From NCBI GenBank assembly GCA_024220525.1, contig JAMYWO010000383.1, positions 1 to 33,629 on the forward strand: a stretch of DNA of 33,629 bases. The letters run 5' to 3'. A model generated the notes under the pieces. The model was given only the letters and a program-made list of their open reading frames with translations, did not search any database and had not been told where the DNA came from. Source of the DNA: Cochliopodium minus. Lineage: Eukaryota; Discosea; Himatismenida; Cochliopodiidae. The translations under genes were made by a program, and so were the position numbers. The stretch's first letter is position 1; each line of letters begins with the position of its first letter. This document shows positions 19,038-30,800 of this stretch, in pieces.

Positions 19038-19816
19038 AAGGTGTTCTGTTCGCCATCCACATCAGCAGATGTCCCCCATTATTGGCCAATTAGGAGGTAA
19101 GGAACCCAGTTCAAATACTGGCGCTAAACCTGAACAAGGATAGCTTTTTTAAGGTTTATTTCTTTGGTAATGTAATCTCTAAGAAATACATTCCTTGGAA
19201 ATGACTAATGTTGTTTTATCATCATTAATACCCAAAATCCCCAAATATGTAACGCAATGCATTCCAAGCAATATTACAATCTTTGAGGGGTATATTAATG
19301 ATGCAACATGATAGCAAAGGGGAACAACCCCTTTACTGTTTGCGATGTAGAATCCAACACTTATAAATTTCATGTTGATTCCCCTCCTACCACGAATGGC
19401 AGAAGCAACCACCACCAAATTGCAGTAAATCCCCCGTCAAAACAGTTATGTAAAACGTACAAGGTCGAACCTTATAATTACATAGGATCACGAAAATGTG
19501 TTTGCATTTTGTGGGATTTTCTTTTTAAAATTCAATGGGAAGTTTCATTTCTTTAAATAAAACCCCTATTTGGCAACCAAATATTTTCAATGAATCATTT
19601 CCATTCTTAAAAAGAAAATCAAAAAATGATACTAGATCAAACAAAAAGGATCTTCCATTAATCTACTCTTTCATATATATGATGAAAATTCGAGTATTTC
19701 ATTCCTTACTTGCTTTTAGCTATTTCATCTTTCTCATTTTTTATTTAAGAATATATAAAATAAAATTTTTCATATTTGATTTCTCTTTAATTTTTTGACC
19801 AACAAAATTGTTCACC

Positions 19817-20015
19817 TGATATTGATTAAACAAAAATAATGGACAATAATAGATTCATTTGGATGTCTATTTGTTAAAGTATTCATTTTATTCTCTTTAT
19901 TTCTTTCAAATAAGAATTTATTTCTTAATTTTTGATCAAAAAAAATAATGAACTCAAAATTATTTAATTTTTTTCTTTCGATAACAACATTTTATTTTTC
20001 AAAAAAAATCAGCAA
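19817..20015 (-). repeat. right terminal inverted repeat (199 bp)
   Basis: Reverse complement of 18037-18235, without a mismatch in manual comparison. Confidence 0.9.
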
Positions 20016-20070
20016 TTTAATCAAATTTTTTTATACATTTTATCAAAAGGCTTTGACCGATCAATCATAT

Positions 20071-20444
20071 CTACTTTAAGAGGCTATTTTTCTTCACTTT
20101 TTCCCAATCCATTTCTAAAGATAAACATAATTTTTGAAGATCGGTGTGGCAATTAAGCAATGTAGAATCACATTGGACCAATTGTTTATCCATTTTATTT
20201 GTTATTCTTCTCTCGATAGTTGTTTCTTCTAAAATATAAATATATAATTTTTTTATCAATTGATGGTTATTCCTCTTATATAGCATTTATAATTCTTTTA
20301 TTTGGAAAAATTACCTTTTATATCTAACATTGATGAACATAAATCATTTAATTCTTGCGTCAAATAGGTAATTTTATCATTTTGAGCATTGATTTGAGAT
20401 GCAAGCAAAGAGATATCTTGTGATACTTTCAAGAGATCCTCCAT
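20071..20444 (-). CDS. small coiled-coil protein, 95 aa, function unknown
   Basis: Exons 20444-20315 and 20228-20071 with a GT-AG intron of 86 nt, phase 1. The product is all-helical in character with heptad-like Leu/Ile spacing (LLKVSQDISLLASQINAQND, then ITYLTQELNDLCSSMLDIK, then LLNCHTDLQKLCLSLEMDW). There is no signal peptide or membrane segment. Size and composition resemble small subunits of tethering or lysosome-positioning complexes (BLOC/BORC type), but no diagnostic motif supports that. It shares a 35-bp start-to-start gap with the hemoglobin gene. Confidence 0.65.
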
Positions 20445-20479
20445 CAATTTTTTATTAATAATATATAAAAAAAAAAAAA
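20445..20479. promoter_or_regulatory. 35-bp divergent intergenic/promoter region
   Basis: The ATG codons of the coiled-coil gene (20444, minus) and the hemoglobin gene (20480, plus) are 35 bp apart. The gap is wholly A/T except for one C, with a TATATAAA-like stretch (20461-20468) followed by an A-run. Confidence 0.6.
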
Positions 20480-21413
20480 ATGCAAACTTCACCATATAAA
20501 TTAGATGCTATGGTAAAATCTATGTATGAGGGTATTAAATATTCATTTTCAAATTTTATTGACATAATATAACAGTATATATTTAAAGTATTGGGAAAAG
20601 AGAAAATAATAGAGCTATCCACAGAATTTTACAACAGGTATTTGAATAAAATAATCATTTGAATTATAATTGATAAATCAATTAAAAAGAGTATATGATG
20701 ACGATAATGAGGAATATTATAAAGATTTTAGAATTTTTTTCAATGGAAGAAAGAAAGAAGATGCAATAGAGAATCAATGGCAATTTTTTGGTAAAGATTT
20801 TCAGTAAATTTCATATAAAATTCTTATTAAAAAAATAAGTTCAAAGATTCGGAGGTAAAATTAATGATCTCAAAAAAATAATGTTCTTGAATCAAACAAA
20901 ATTTAAATAGGACCTCCACTCTATTCTGGTAAAAAAAAAAAAATTTTAATGAATTCATCAATTTTGAATTTGTTTTTAATCTGAAAAGAAAACAAAGGGC
21001 ATCCTGCGCTGGTTTTAAAATTTAAATTTATTATTAATAATTTTTCAAATATTTATAAAGAGGTAAACATCTTTTTTAATTGTTCTACAGTGTTATTTAT
21101 TGTTCATTAGATACAGACACAAAGATTTTAAAATCAATTCAATAGGAGCTAAAAGATGGGTGAGAATTATTTCTTTCAAATATAATTATTTTCAAACTCT
21201 ATAAAAGATATTCCACATGAAAAATGCGATTGAAGCTGTAAAAATTCAAGGTATTTTTATTTCTAACAAAACCTATCAAAATTTGTTAATTTCTTCAATG
21301 ATTTAAAAGGGGAAACAAAAGAAATTCTCATGGAATTTTTTCTGGATGTTGCAGTCTTTCTTAGAAACGTCAAAGACGAAGTTATAGAAAACAATAACGC
21401 TGAAAAAAAATAA
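20480..21413 (+). CDS. truncated hemoglobin, group II (2-on-2 globin), 149 aa, ten exons
   Basis: Exons: 20480-20512, 20576-20637, 20690-20790, 20840-20854 (15 nt), 20911-20928 (18 nt), 20989-21011 (23 nt), 21061-21062 (2 nt), 21111-21159, 21208-21250, 21310-21413. All introns are 48-63 nt, GT-AG. The spliced protein has the group II signature: LGKEKIIELSTEFYNRVY (helices A-B with the B10 Tyr), QRFGGPPLYS, GHPALRYRH with the proximal heme His, FKI, then the G8 Trp in AKRW, and a C-terminal FLRN. Group II globins bind oxygen tightly and act in oxygen or NO/sulfide chemistry. The role here is unknown. The 2-nt exon AG supplies most of the Arg codon in GHPALRYRH. Without it the frame needs a 28-nt intron and loses the motif. 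Confidence 0.9.
21061..21062 (+). other. 2-nt exon (AG) of the truncated hemoglobin gene
   Basis: It is flanked by acceptor TTTATAAAG (to 21060) and donor GTAAAC (from 21063), with introns of 49 and 48 nt on either side, the normal size in this gene. It joins CTG|AG|A TAC to give Leu-Arg-Tyr, which completes the family motif GHPxLRxRH. Confidence 0.75.
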
Positions 21414-21451
21414 AATGTTTATGTCCAATATTCTAGATAAATAAAATAGAT

Positions 21452-22272
21452 TTAATGAATTAAATTGAAATCTTTGGGTGCAAAACTCTTTAGTAGTCTC
21501 ATGTTATTTTTTCCTTTCAGAAGATTTAGCGCAGTATGGAAGTTTTGATCAAAAATTGTTTTTTCATCTTCTCTTGAGTCTAACAACTCCACAAGTGACT
21601 TAACAAAGTATTCTTCTGGTGTGTCAGAGAGATATCTCTTTACTTTACTCAAAAATGATTTTTCATACTTGGAGATTGTGTCCACTATTTTGAACTGTTC
21701 CAAGTGTTTCAAGTTATTGCAGTGTTTGGACAATGTCACAAAAATATTTGCATACAACATGATAGAATCTTTTTTGTGTTTGAGATCATTTTTTGCTATA
21801 TCCAGACATTTTTTAATTGTTGATGATAGTTTGAATCCTGAAAGAATGAATCAATTTTTCAAATGTAATGAATTAATTCACATTATAGATTTGATCATTT
21901 TTACTAATTGATTTTTTATTTACCAGATATCATTGGTAATTTCCCTATCTGTAATTCTGATGATACATTGGAGAATGCATTCAGAAGATCATTTGTTACA
22001 TGATCTATTTTTTCTTTCATTTTTTCTGTATAATTTCTTAATTGATCATATTGTTTGTCATTCTTAATCTTTTTATTATTGTTTGGAGTTTCTTCTTTTT
22101 TTTGCAACATATTTTCTTTATTTTCATTAATATTTAAAATTTCTTTGTATATTATTGATTTTATCTCTTCATTCTTTGAGGATAAAGACATCAAAATTTC
22201 AATGAGCCTATCTTTGGATAGATTATTCAAATTCTCTGCCAAATCATTTTCTAAAGATTTTCTTTTTTTCAT
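21452..22272 (-). CDS. helical protein, 244 aa, possibly Cut8/STS1-like
   Basis: Exons 22272-21924 and 21837-21452, GT-AG intron of 86 nt, phase 1. The start MKKRKS is basic. A helical segment (LNNLSKDRLIEILMSLSSKN) is followed by a Lys/Asn-rich stretch and then by helices through the C-terminus (TISKYEKSFLSKVKRYL, FVKSLVELLDSRED, FHTALNLLKG). A basic N-terminus, a Leu-rich DRLIEIL helix and a helical bundle recall Cut8/STS1, which tethers the proteasome at the nuclear envelope. The resemblance is general only, and I would treat it as a hypothetical protein. It converges on the hemoglobin gene with 38 bp between stop codons. Confidence 0.65.
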
Positions 22273-22601
22273 TTTATTTATTTAAATAACTGAAATTTTT
22301 GAAAAAAGCGCCAAGTATTAACCTCACAAAAATGCAAGTGTCTTTAAGTTGAAGAAATAACAATTGAAAAAGTTTTTTTTGATGAAGTTGATTATTTTGG
22401 GAAAAGAAATTAAAATTTAAATCTTCAAGTTTTTTAAATTCTGAAAATGTTTTTAGGTGAAATTTTTAAAGTGTTGATATATTAAATTTTACATTCAATT
22501 TTTTTATTGACAAGCCGTGTTTCTTCATTTATCAAGCGTGTTTAAAAAATTGTAAAGTAAATAAATTTTGGATTTGATTGAGAAAAATATAAAAAAAAGA
22601 A
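22273..22601. promoter_or_regulatory. divergent intergenic region, nothing specific seen
   Basis: 329 bp of AT-rich DNA between two divergent start codons (22272 minus, 22602 plus). It must contain both promoters. No repeat, RNA gene or conserved frame was recognised. Confidence 0.5.
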
Positions 22602-24599
22602 ATGATTGAAAAATTCATTATTTTAACAAAAGGAGGAGTATTATTGTTTGAATGGTTGAATTTTGGATGTGATTTATCCAATATCACCATTGATAAATTG
22701 ATAAGTCAAGTGTTGATAGAAGAGAAAGTAGGGATAAATTCATTCCAAGATGGATTATATGAGGCCAAATGGAGATTAAACAATAATTTGGATATAATTT
22801 TCATTGTAAGAAATATATAATTCACCATTAATTTATTGAAATACATATTGTGATATTCCAAATTTTAACAAATACTTTGTCACATAAATCATACTTTGCC
22901 ATAATTTTAAATTATTTAATAAATATGCTCAAGGTATTCACACAAAAACAATGGAAAGTGACATATCTTGATGATTTGCTTGATTTGATACAACAAAAGT
23001 TTTCAACATTGTTTACAGAACAGAAAAAATCAGTGATCGAAGATTATAACAAATTATTCATCGAGAATTTCAAGAATTACTTGAAAAAACAGGAAAACAA
23101 AAAAACAGAGGTGAAAATGAGCACATTTGATGAAAGTAGCAAATCAAAGAAGACACTCAAAGCAATGAGCGAGCTGAAAAAAGAAGAAAAGGGACAAGAC
23201 AACAAAAAAGAGCCAGTGAAGCCACCTACAAAGAAGCCCAAGAAAGTACCAAGCAAAGTAGTGAAGAAGGTGCCTCCAAAAGATACTGGATTTAAAAAAG
23301 AGAACAGAACTTGGGACAACAAAGTAGCTACTGGAGAAGAAGCAAAGAAATTAGACTATGGTGACCAAAGAATTGATGAAAGCAACAATGAGATCAAGGA
23401 GAGTGATTTGGAGTTTGATCTCGAGTTGCCCCCTAATGATGAGCACTTGAATGACGATTCTTCTGAGGACGAAGAGGAGGAGAAGTCTGACTTGAAGCCA
23501 AAGAAGAGGGGCTTCTTTGCCAACCTCTTCAGCCCTTTGACTGGTAAGACTTTGGAGATCGACGACTTGGATCCTGTCATCAAGAAGTTAAAGGAGCACA
23601 TCATCCAGAAAAACGTTGCTTCTCAAATCGCCGAACAATTGTGTGAGTCTGTTGTAGAATCTTTGAAAGGTAAAAAAAAAAAAAATGATTTCAAAAATTT
23701 AAACAAAGTTTTACGTTGATTTATTATAGGAAAGTTCTTGGGTTCCTTCAAGACTGTCACATCTATTGTTAATGATTCTTTGAGGGACTCCCTCACCAAG
23801 ATTTTGACTCCAAAGAAGCCAATCAACATTTTGAGAGACGTGAAAGAGTGCCAATCTAAGGGGGTTCCATACACCATTGTTTTTTGTGGTATCAACGGAG
23901 TTGGAAAGAGTACCACCTTGGCTAAAGTTTGCGCTTGGTTGAAGCAACAAAACCTAAAGGTCATGATCGTTGCTTGCGATACTTTCAGATCTGGTGCTAT
24001 CGAACAGCTCAGAACTCATGCAGAGAGATTGGGTGTACCTTTGTTTCAACAAGGTTATGGTGGTGATCCTTCAAGCATTGCTCGTATGGCCATCCAAGCA
24101 GCAACAGAAAAAGGTTTGTTTAAAAAAATTTTTTTTTTTTTTTTTTTTTTTAAAAACTTCAAATGTTTTGAGGAATATTTTGAAGACAGTTTGTCTCATT
24201 TTTCTTTACCCCATAGAAAACAAAGCTGATGTTGTCCTTATTGATACTGCTGGTAGAATGCAAGGCAACATCGAACAAATGTCTGCTTTGGCTAAACTCG
24301 TACACGTAAACAACCCTAACTTGGTCGTCTTCGTTGGTTCTGCTCTTGACGGTAACGATAGTGTTGATCAACTCACCAAGTTTAATCAGGCTCTCATTGA
24401 TCATTCTACCTCTACTATCCCTAGAACTTTGGATGGTGTGATTCTTACTAAGTTTGACACTATTGACGAGAAGGTTGGTACTTGTGTTTCTTTGGTTTAC
24501 TCTTCTGGTCTTCCTATCATTTTTCTTGGAGTTGGCCAACATTATACCTCCCTCAAGCAGATGAATACTCAAGCAGTGATCAATGCTCTTTTGAAATAA
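22602..24599 (+). CDS. SRPRA: signal recognition particle receptor alpha subunit (SRX + NG GTPase), 568 aa
   Basis: Exons: 22602-22805, 22934-23669, 23730-24113, 24217-24599, all GT-AG. Residues 1-~125 are the SRX domain that binds the small GTPase SR-beta ([43 protein letters not shown]). Residues ~130-265 are a Lys/Glu/Asp-rich linker. Residues ~265-568 are the NG domain, with P-loop GINGVGKST (~366), [21 protein letters not shown] and [11 protein letters not shown]. It docks ribosome-nascent chain-SRP complexes at the ER and hydrolyses GTP together with SRP54. Length and motif order match eukaryotic SRPRA; all G motifs are intact. Codons are less AT-biased in the GTPase part than in neighbouring genes, as expected for a highly expressed gene. 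Intron 3 holds a long T-run. Confidence 0.96.
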
Positions 24600-24875
24600 A
24601 CTATAAATTAAAAATAATTAAATTATAATCTTTCTTCGATCTTTGTGAATTCAAAATTTTTTTAAAGGAATATTATTTTTAAATATTAAATAAATAATTT
24701 AATCATTTATTTAATGAAATTTCTACATATAACACCTTTTCAACATTATTAATAATATTAATTATTGTAAATATCAAGATCCTATTGTTTCATTTTTATC
24801 TCATTTGTTCCTATTTAAAGTTTAATAAAATAAATTAAAAAACTAATTCGAGATAATTTTATAAATTTGTTGTGA

Positions 24876-27800
24876 ATGATAAACTTGAACAAAATCAAAT
24901 CGAAGTATACAAAGGAGAGAAGAATAAATGATAGGCAAATTTTATTTTTTTATTTCTCAAATGTTTAACATTTTCAACATCCAATAAACAGATATATAGA
25001 GTCATCTTTTGAAGATAAAAAATATCTCTTAAATGTCAATGAATCAGTTGATAAAGAAGATAACAAAATCGAAAGAGAAATACAATTGTTGTGTAAGTTA
25101 AATCATCCCAATATTCTCAAATTCATCGAAAAGGAAGTGATTATGGATTCATGGGAGGAATCTGCCACATTAAATATCGTGATGGAACATTGTTTCACCT
25201 CCATCAAAGAATTTCTGTTGGCCTATGATTTTTCATTCTCTGAGGGTCAAATTGCAGAAATATCATATCACACATTGACTGGTAATTGCCACCAATCAAA
25301 TTTCGCTTTATATTTTATTTGAAACTTACAAAGATAATATTTCAATATGATTTGTTTTCAGATCAATTCATTTATAAGATTCTATTATAAAGAAATATTT
25401 TATATTCCTTTTTTAGGACTCAAATATTTGCACCAAAACAAATTGATACACAACAATCTGAAATCTGAAAACATATTGCTCACCATGGATGGCAAAATTA
25501 AAATATCTGATTTTTCACTATCAGATTTGATTCAATCAAAATATATAGAAAATGAAAAAGAGCCAAAAGGTAAATAAAATAAATCAAGGATGTTTTGTGA
25601 TTGATTTAATTTTATTTTAAAAAAAATTTTTTAATTAAAGGTACACCCCACTTTGTTGCACCTGAGAGAGTTTTTGGAGGCAAATATGATTGTTCCTCTG
25701 ACATTTGGTCCTTCGGAATTTTCCTTGTAGAATTAGCCGAGGGATATCCTCCGCTGAGAAACGAGACCCCTATCAAAGCTATGATGATGATAGGTTCAGG
25801 GAAATATGACCCTTTGTCAGTATTGGAGTCAAGAGGATACAGTAATGAGTTTGCATCAATACTAGAGTATTTTTTTTAATTTTAATTTTTTTTGAAGTCT
25901 TTTTTTAAATTGAACTTTAAATATTTATTTTTATTTTTTTCAAAATTTTAATAGAAAATGTCTTCAATTTGAACCATCCACGAGAAGTTCTGCCTCTTCC
26001 CTACTTGAAGACGAGTTTGTTGACTCAGGAAAACAAACAAGCTTGCTCAAAGAACTGCACCAACTCGAAATAGGTATCATAAAAATATTTTAAATATTTT
26101 CATTTATTTTCATTCATTTATTTTTTTATTTAGACAGAGTAAACGAAACCTTCAGCAAACACAAAAAACAAGTAATCAAAGACGATCAAGGGAACACAAT
26201 CGAGAAGTTCACCACCAAGCTCCGAATCTGGAAGAAACAGAATTTTGAGTTCTTCGAAAATCTCAGCACTCCGCTCAAAACTGAGACGATGATCAAGGAA
26301 CTCCTTGAAAGTACCAAACTCTCGCTTAACAGCGTTGAAAACAACAAGAAATGGGAGACTTCTCTTGTAAATTGGCAGATTTTACTTGAGTTTTGTCAGT
26401 ACGTCACTTCGGAGGCTTTCGGCGTCATTGTTTATGATCGTTACATTGGCGAGAGAATCTACAACAGAGCTTTTTTGGGCTTGGATTTTGTTAATTGGAT
26501 TGTTGAAATGTTGGAAATCGAGTCAAGAGGTCAAATTATTATTTTATATTATTTTTATTCATTTTTTACCCGACATCTTTTTTTATCGAATTCATTTTTA
26601 ATTTTTTAATTTTATTCTTTTTATTTATAATCTTGTGATAATTTTTATTTTTTAATGTTGATTTTTATTTTCTATGATTTATTTTAAAATTTTAAAAAAT
26701 TTTATTTTGTAATTTTTAATTTTATATTTTTTGATTTTGTTCAATCCCTTTTTTAAATTTAATAAAATTTAATTAAAATTCAAGAAACCGCCAAGAATTT
26801 AACCAAAGTATTGATGACAGTCGGAATTTTGGTCCCTGCAACCATGAACGTCAGCGAGAATTTTGATAATGTATATTCTCTCTTCATCTTCAACGCAAAC
26901 AAACTGATATCCATACAAAAAAAGAGTATTTAACTTTTATTTTTTATTTATTTTTTGTTGGTATTTTTTATTTTTATTTTATTTTTTTATATTATTTATC
27001 TTTTATTTTTTATTTTTTATTTTTAATCAGGTACTATTAATGCATCTTGGGAATTTCTTCTGAGTGACAGAAACAATTCTTACGTAGACTTGAACGAACT
27101 CAAAGAAAGCACCACCAAAGTAGATCTCAGAAACCAATTCAAGACATTGGGAAAGAAATCCATGTCAGAGCTCGAAAGCCAGAAAAAAGTGATCAAATCC
27201 AAGTTTGTCAATGAGTTTCCCCTTGTTGCACAGACTCCCCATTATTTCATCGAAAACTGCGAAGAGATTTCTTCTTGGGAGAATCCCAAGTTTGAGTTTG
27301 AGAAGAATTACATCCCCATCATTCATCAAACCTTTTCTGATACTCGTAATTTTTTTTTTTTTGATCATATTTTCATATCATTTTTTTTAATGTTCTTATA
27401 ACAAAAAATAAAATAATAAATTCAACAAAAAAAAACATTTATTTTTTTTAAAATTTTTATTTTTTTTTAAAAATTTTTTGAAGGTTGCCATTATTATAAA
27501 TTATAATTTGAATTATTTTGTTTTAAAATTTTATTTTTAAAAATTTTATTTGGATTAAAAAGCTTTCACACTTTACATCGGAAAATCTGGAAATGACGAC
27601 AACTCTTTTATTCTCGTCGAAAGCATTCCTGAAGTGGTCGACGAAAACGCACAGAGAGTGGTTTTGGTTGTTTCCAGCGACCCCTTCAACAAGAGTCAGA
27701 AATTCGAAATTCCCATGAAAGGGAAGGACGAGAAGGAAATTTTGGCCAAAACTGGTTTCAAAGAAATTGTCAAAATGAACATCAACATGAAAGAAGAGAT

Positions 27801-30800
27801 TCTTGATTTCGAAGAAAAAATGTAAAAAAATTATTAAATTTTTAAAATTAAAAATAAAATGAAACAATTTTTTTTTTAGGTTACAAAATTTCGAAAAATA
27901 TAAGTTTGGAGCCATTTATTTGAAAGAAGATCAAGTTAATGATGAGAATGCCATTTTCCAAAACAGTAAACAATTTCCCTTATTTTATTCACTTTTTTTA
28001 AATATAGTTTTGTTTCCTTTTCAGACGAAACTACACCTGCATTCGAGAAATTTTTGTCTCAACTGGGCGATAAAATTAAATTGAAAGGTATGTTATCATT
28101 TAAAATAATAAAAAATTTAAAAATAGAAAAATTTATTTTTAAAAATTAATTAAATTTTTAAAATAGCAAATTCAATAAAAACAATAAATTAAATTAAAAC
28201 TTTTTTGTCAAAAATAATATTTTTTGAGATTGTTAATTGAAATTTTTTTATAAGGATGGAAGGATTACGCAGGATGTTTGAACACGACAGAAGACTCTAC
28301 AGGCGAATACTCATACTTTGCAAATTTTGACAGATTCAAAATAATGTTCCACGTCACCACTTTGCTTCCTGACGACAAGTTCGACGAACAAAGAATCGCC
28401 AAAAAGAAGCACACGGGTAATGATGTCGTCGTTTTGGTTTTCTGCGAATCGAAAACTGTCAAGTTCTCTCCCAAGAATTTCACTTCTCAATTCAACCACG
28501 TTTTTGTTGTTGTTTCCATTGATAGAATAGAAAAAGGAGAAGTTTATTACAGGGTTGCTGTAGTAAGTTTTTTTTTTAAATAAAAATATTTTAATTATTT
28601 TCGATTAATCATTTTAAATTATTTTAATGATTTGTACTTTTTTTTTAATAATTATTATTTTTCCGTAATGGAAATAAAAAAATATTCTGTTTTTTGAATA
28701 ATTTAATTATCCTTAGGTCACCAAAAATGGTGTAAAAGATTCTTCTCCAAAGTTGCCTGTGCCTCCTGTATTCAAAGAAGGGTATTAACACATTAAAAAT
28801 TTTTTTTATGATCATAAAAAAAATTAGATTAAATTAAAATTTACTTTATTAAAATCGATTTCAAAAAAAAATAGTCCCAAATTCACAAAGTTTCTCCTCA
28901 CAAAGTGTAATATTTTTTTCAAAAAAAAAACAAAGAAAATTTTTCTGAATTTCGTTTTTTTTTTTCAAAAAGTGATCAACAGCGAAAGAGCAAGGTAAAA
29001 AAAAAAAATTTCTTTTTTGCAGTTTTTCTTTTCTTTTCTTTTTTTTTTTTCAATTTTTTATAACTATTTTTCGAAATAAAATTATTTTTTTGTTAAATTT
29101 TTTTTCATTTCAAAATTTTTTATTTGAAAAAGTATGTATGCACCAGATTTTTATCGTAAATTGGTGAGAACAAGAAAAACCTTGTTGGGAGAAATTGCCA
29201 AGAAATTGAATGAAAAAATCAGTGAGAAAGCAGAAAAAAAAACCACGAGGGTGGAGCAAAAGTCCAGGGACAGCGGCTTCGGTTTGTCCACCGACCCCAT
29301 TTTCTTTAAGAAATCTGATTCTGGCAACACCACTCCTAGGAGTGGGCCTCAGCAAGAAAACAATAAAAAGTTGGACTGGATCGAGTCTCTTACCACCAAA
29401 GAATGGTAAAAAAATCTATTAGAATAATATTTAGTTTGAATTTTTTTATTTTAATTCCTAATTTTTTAAGTTTTTAAATTAATTTTTTAATTTTTTAAAA
29501 TTTTTTTTAATTTAATTTTTTTCAATTTTTTTTTTTAAATTTCTTCTTTTTTTTTTTTGCATAGCTTTTGAATGTATTTAAAGGGATTTAAATATTTTTT
29601 TTTTTTTTTTAATAATTTTTCTACCTCTTTTAATATGTAAAAAAAAAAAATATGTTAAATAAAAATTGTTATAAAAAAAAAATTGAAAATTATAAATTAA
29701 AAAATGTAAAAATTAATATTAATAAATTAAAGGGAATACCTCATGTTGTTGGGAAAAGAAAAAGAGTACGGAAACAACGAAACTATAGCGAAAGCGTCCG
29801 ACGAAAACAAGGCCTTCATCAGAATCCAAAATGGGAGAGTGAAAGAGACGGTGGGAGGCAAAATGATCCGCCTGATGGAGAAAAACACCTTTGGCACCCA
29901 CTACGGCCTCAACTCTTCCTCTTCCCAGAGCATGTTTCTTTCTAATGATCCGGGAACCATCGTCACCCGTTTGGACCTTTCCACTTTGCATCCCTATTTC
30001 GAGACACATTCCCTCATTGGAAAGAAGTTTTACCAGAACATTTGTAAATCTCTCTTTTATCTATTTTCCTATTTTTATATTTTAAATTTTATTTTTACAT
30101 ATTTATTTTTGTTTTTATTTTATTTCATTTTTGTAATTATCTTTTATTTTATTGTTTTTTTATTTTTGCATTTTTGTATCTTTTTCTATTTTTTATTTTA
30201 TTATCATTTTTTTACTTTTATTTCTTTTTATTTCTTTTTTAATATTTTTAAATTTTTAACAACTTTTTTTTATTATTTTTTAATTTTTTAAAAATTTCAT
30301 TAATATTTTATTTATACTTTTTAACCAAATATTATTATTAATTTATTCTTGTTTATTAATTTTTACTCGTTTTCTGTTTTTATTTTTATTTTTTTAATTT
30401 TTTTTATTTTTTTTATTTTTTTTATTTTTTATTTTTTTATTTTATTGAAGGTTTGATGTTGGTACCAACAATAAGAAAACTCTCGAAAAGTTTTGTCAAA
30501 ATATCAGTTAACCCCCTCCTCAATGACATTGACATCAGACAGACTCTCGAAACAAGCGACATTTTGGGCCCCGAAACTAAGTCACAAGAGGAGGAGAACA
30601 CCCAAAATTCATCAACTTGTTTGGTTTCCAACACCGAGTCTTTATTAATGTAAAAAAAATAATTTAATTTTATTTATTTTATTTTATTTATTTTTATCAA
30701 TTTTCATACTAATTTATTTTACTTTATTTTTATTTTTATATTTTTATTTCATTTTTAATTTTTAATTTTTTTTTTTATTTTTATTTTTTATTTTTATTTT

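Larger units (their letters stand above)
18037..20015. mobile_element. 1.98-kb element with perfect 199-bp terminal inverted repeats (non-autonomous DNA transposon or foldback element)
   Basis: The sequences 18037-18235 and 19817-20015 are reverse complements over all 199 positions that I compared by eye, including homopolymer lengths. The ends read TTGCTGA...TCAGCAA. If the true ends are TGC...GCA, a 3-bp direct repeat ATT flanks the element (18035-18037 and 20015-20017); this is weak evidence of a target-site duplication. The interior (1.58 kb) has no long open frame and no transposase motif that I recognise, so it looks non-autonomous. It contains a 23-bp A-run (18556-18578), a 28-bp tandem repeat and a less AT-rich part at ~19040-19520. 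Perfect arm identity implies recent insertion or arm-to-arm gene conversion. It lies 55 bp beyond the stop of the coiled-coil gene, so it does not break a gene. Confidence 0.75.

Noticed and set aside
19179-19556. Overlapping 79- and 82-codon open frames in the TIR element as a transposase
   Set aside because: They have no DDE/DDD residues or zinc fingers and low-quality composition. Open frames of this size are expected in this less AT-rich patch.
20989-21113. Reading straight through CTG into GTTTTAAAATTT as one 74-nt hemoglobin exon, followed by a 28-nt intron
   Set aside because: It is in frame, but it inserts ~23 residues unlike any globin between GHPAL and the heme His, breaks the LRxRH motif and needs an intron far shorter than all others here.
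24876-24950. A kinase-like start in another frame (DKLEQNQIEVYKGEKN)
   Set aside because: It looks like a beta-1/beta-2 strand, but the frame has no ATG after the upstream stop and runs into TGA, and its only GT donor leaves the wrong phase for the next exon. The ATG at 24876 with donor GTATAC fits.
25282-25416. An extra exon after the acceptor TTTTCAG at 25361
   Set aside because: It meets an in-frame stop after nine codons, and joining 25281 directly to 25417 gives a standard kinase helix (TLTGLKYLH).
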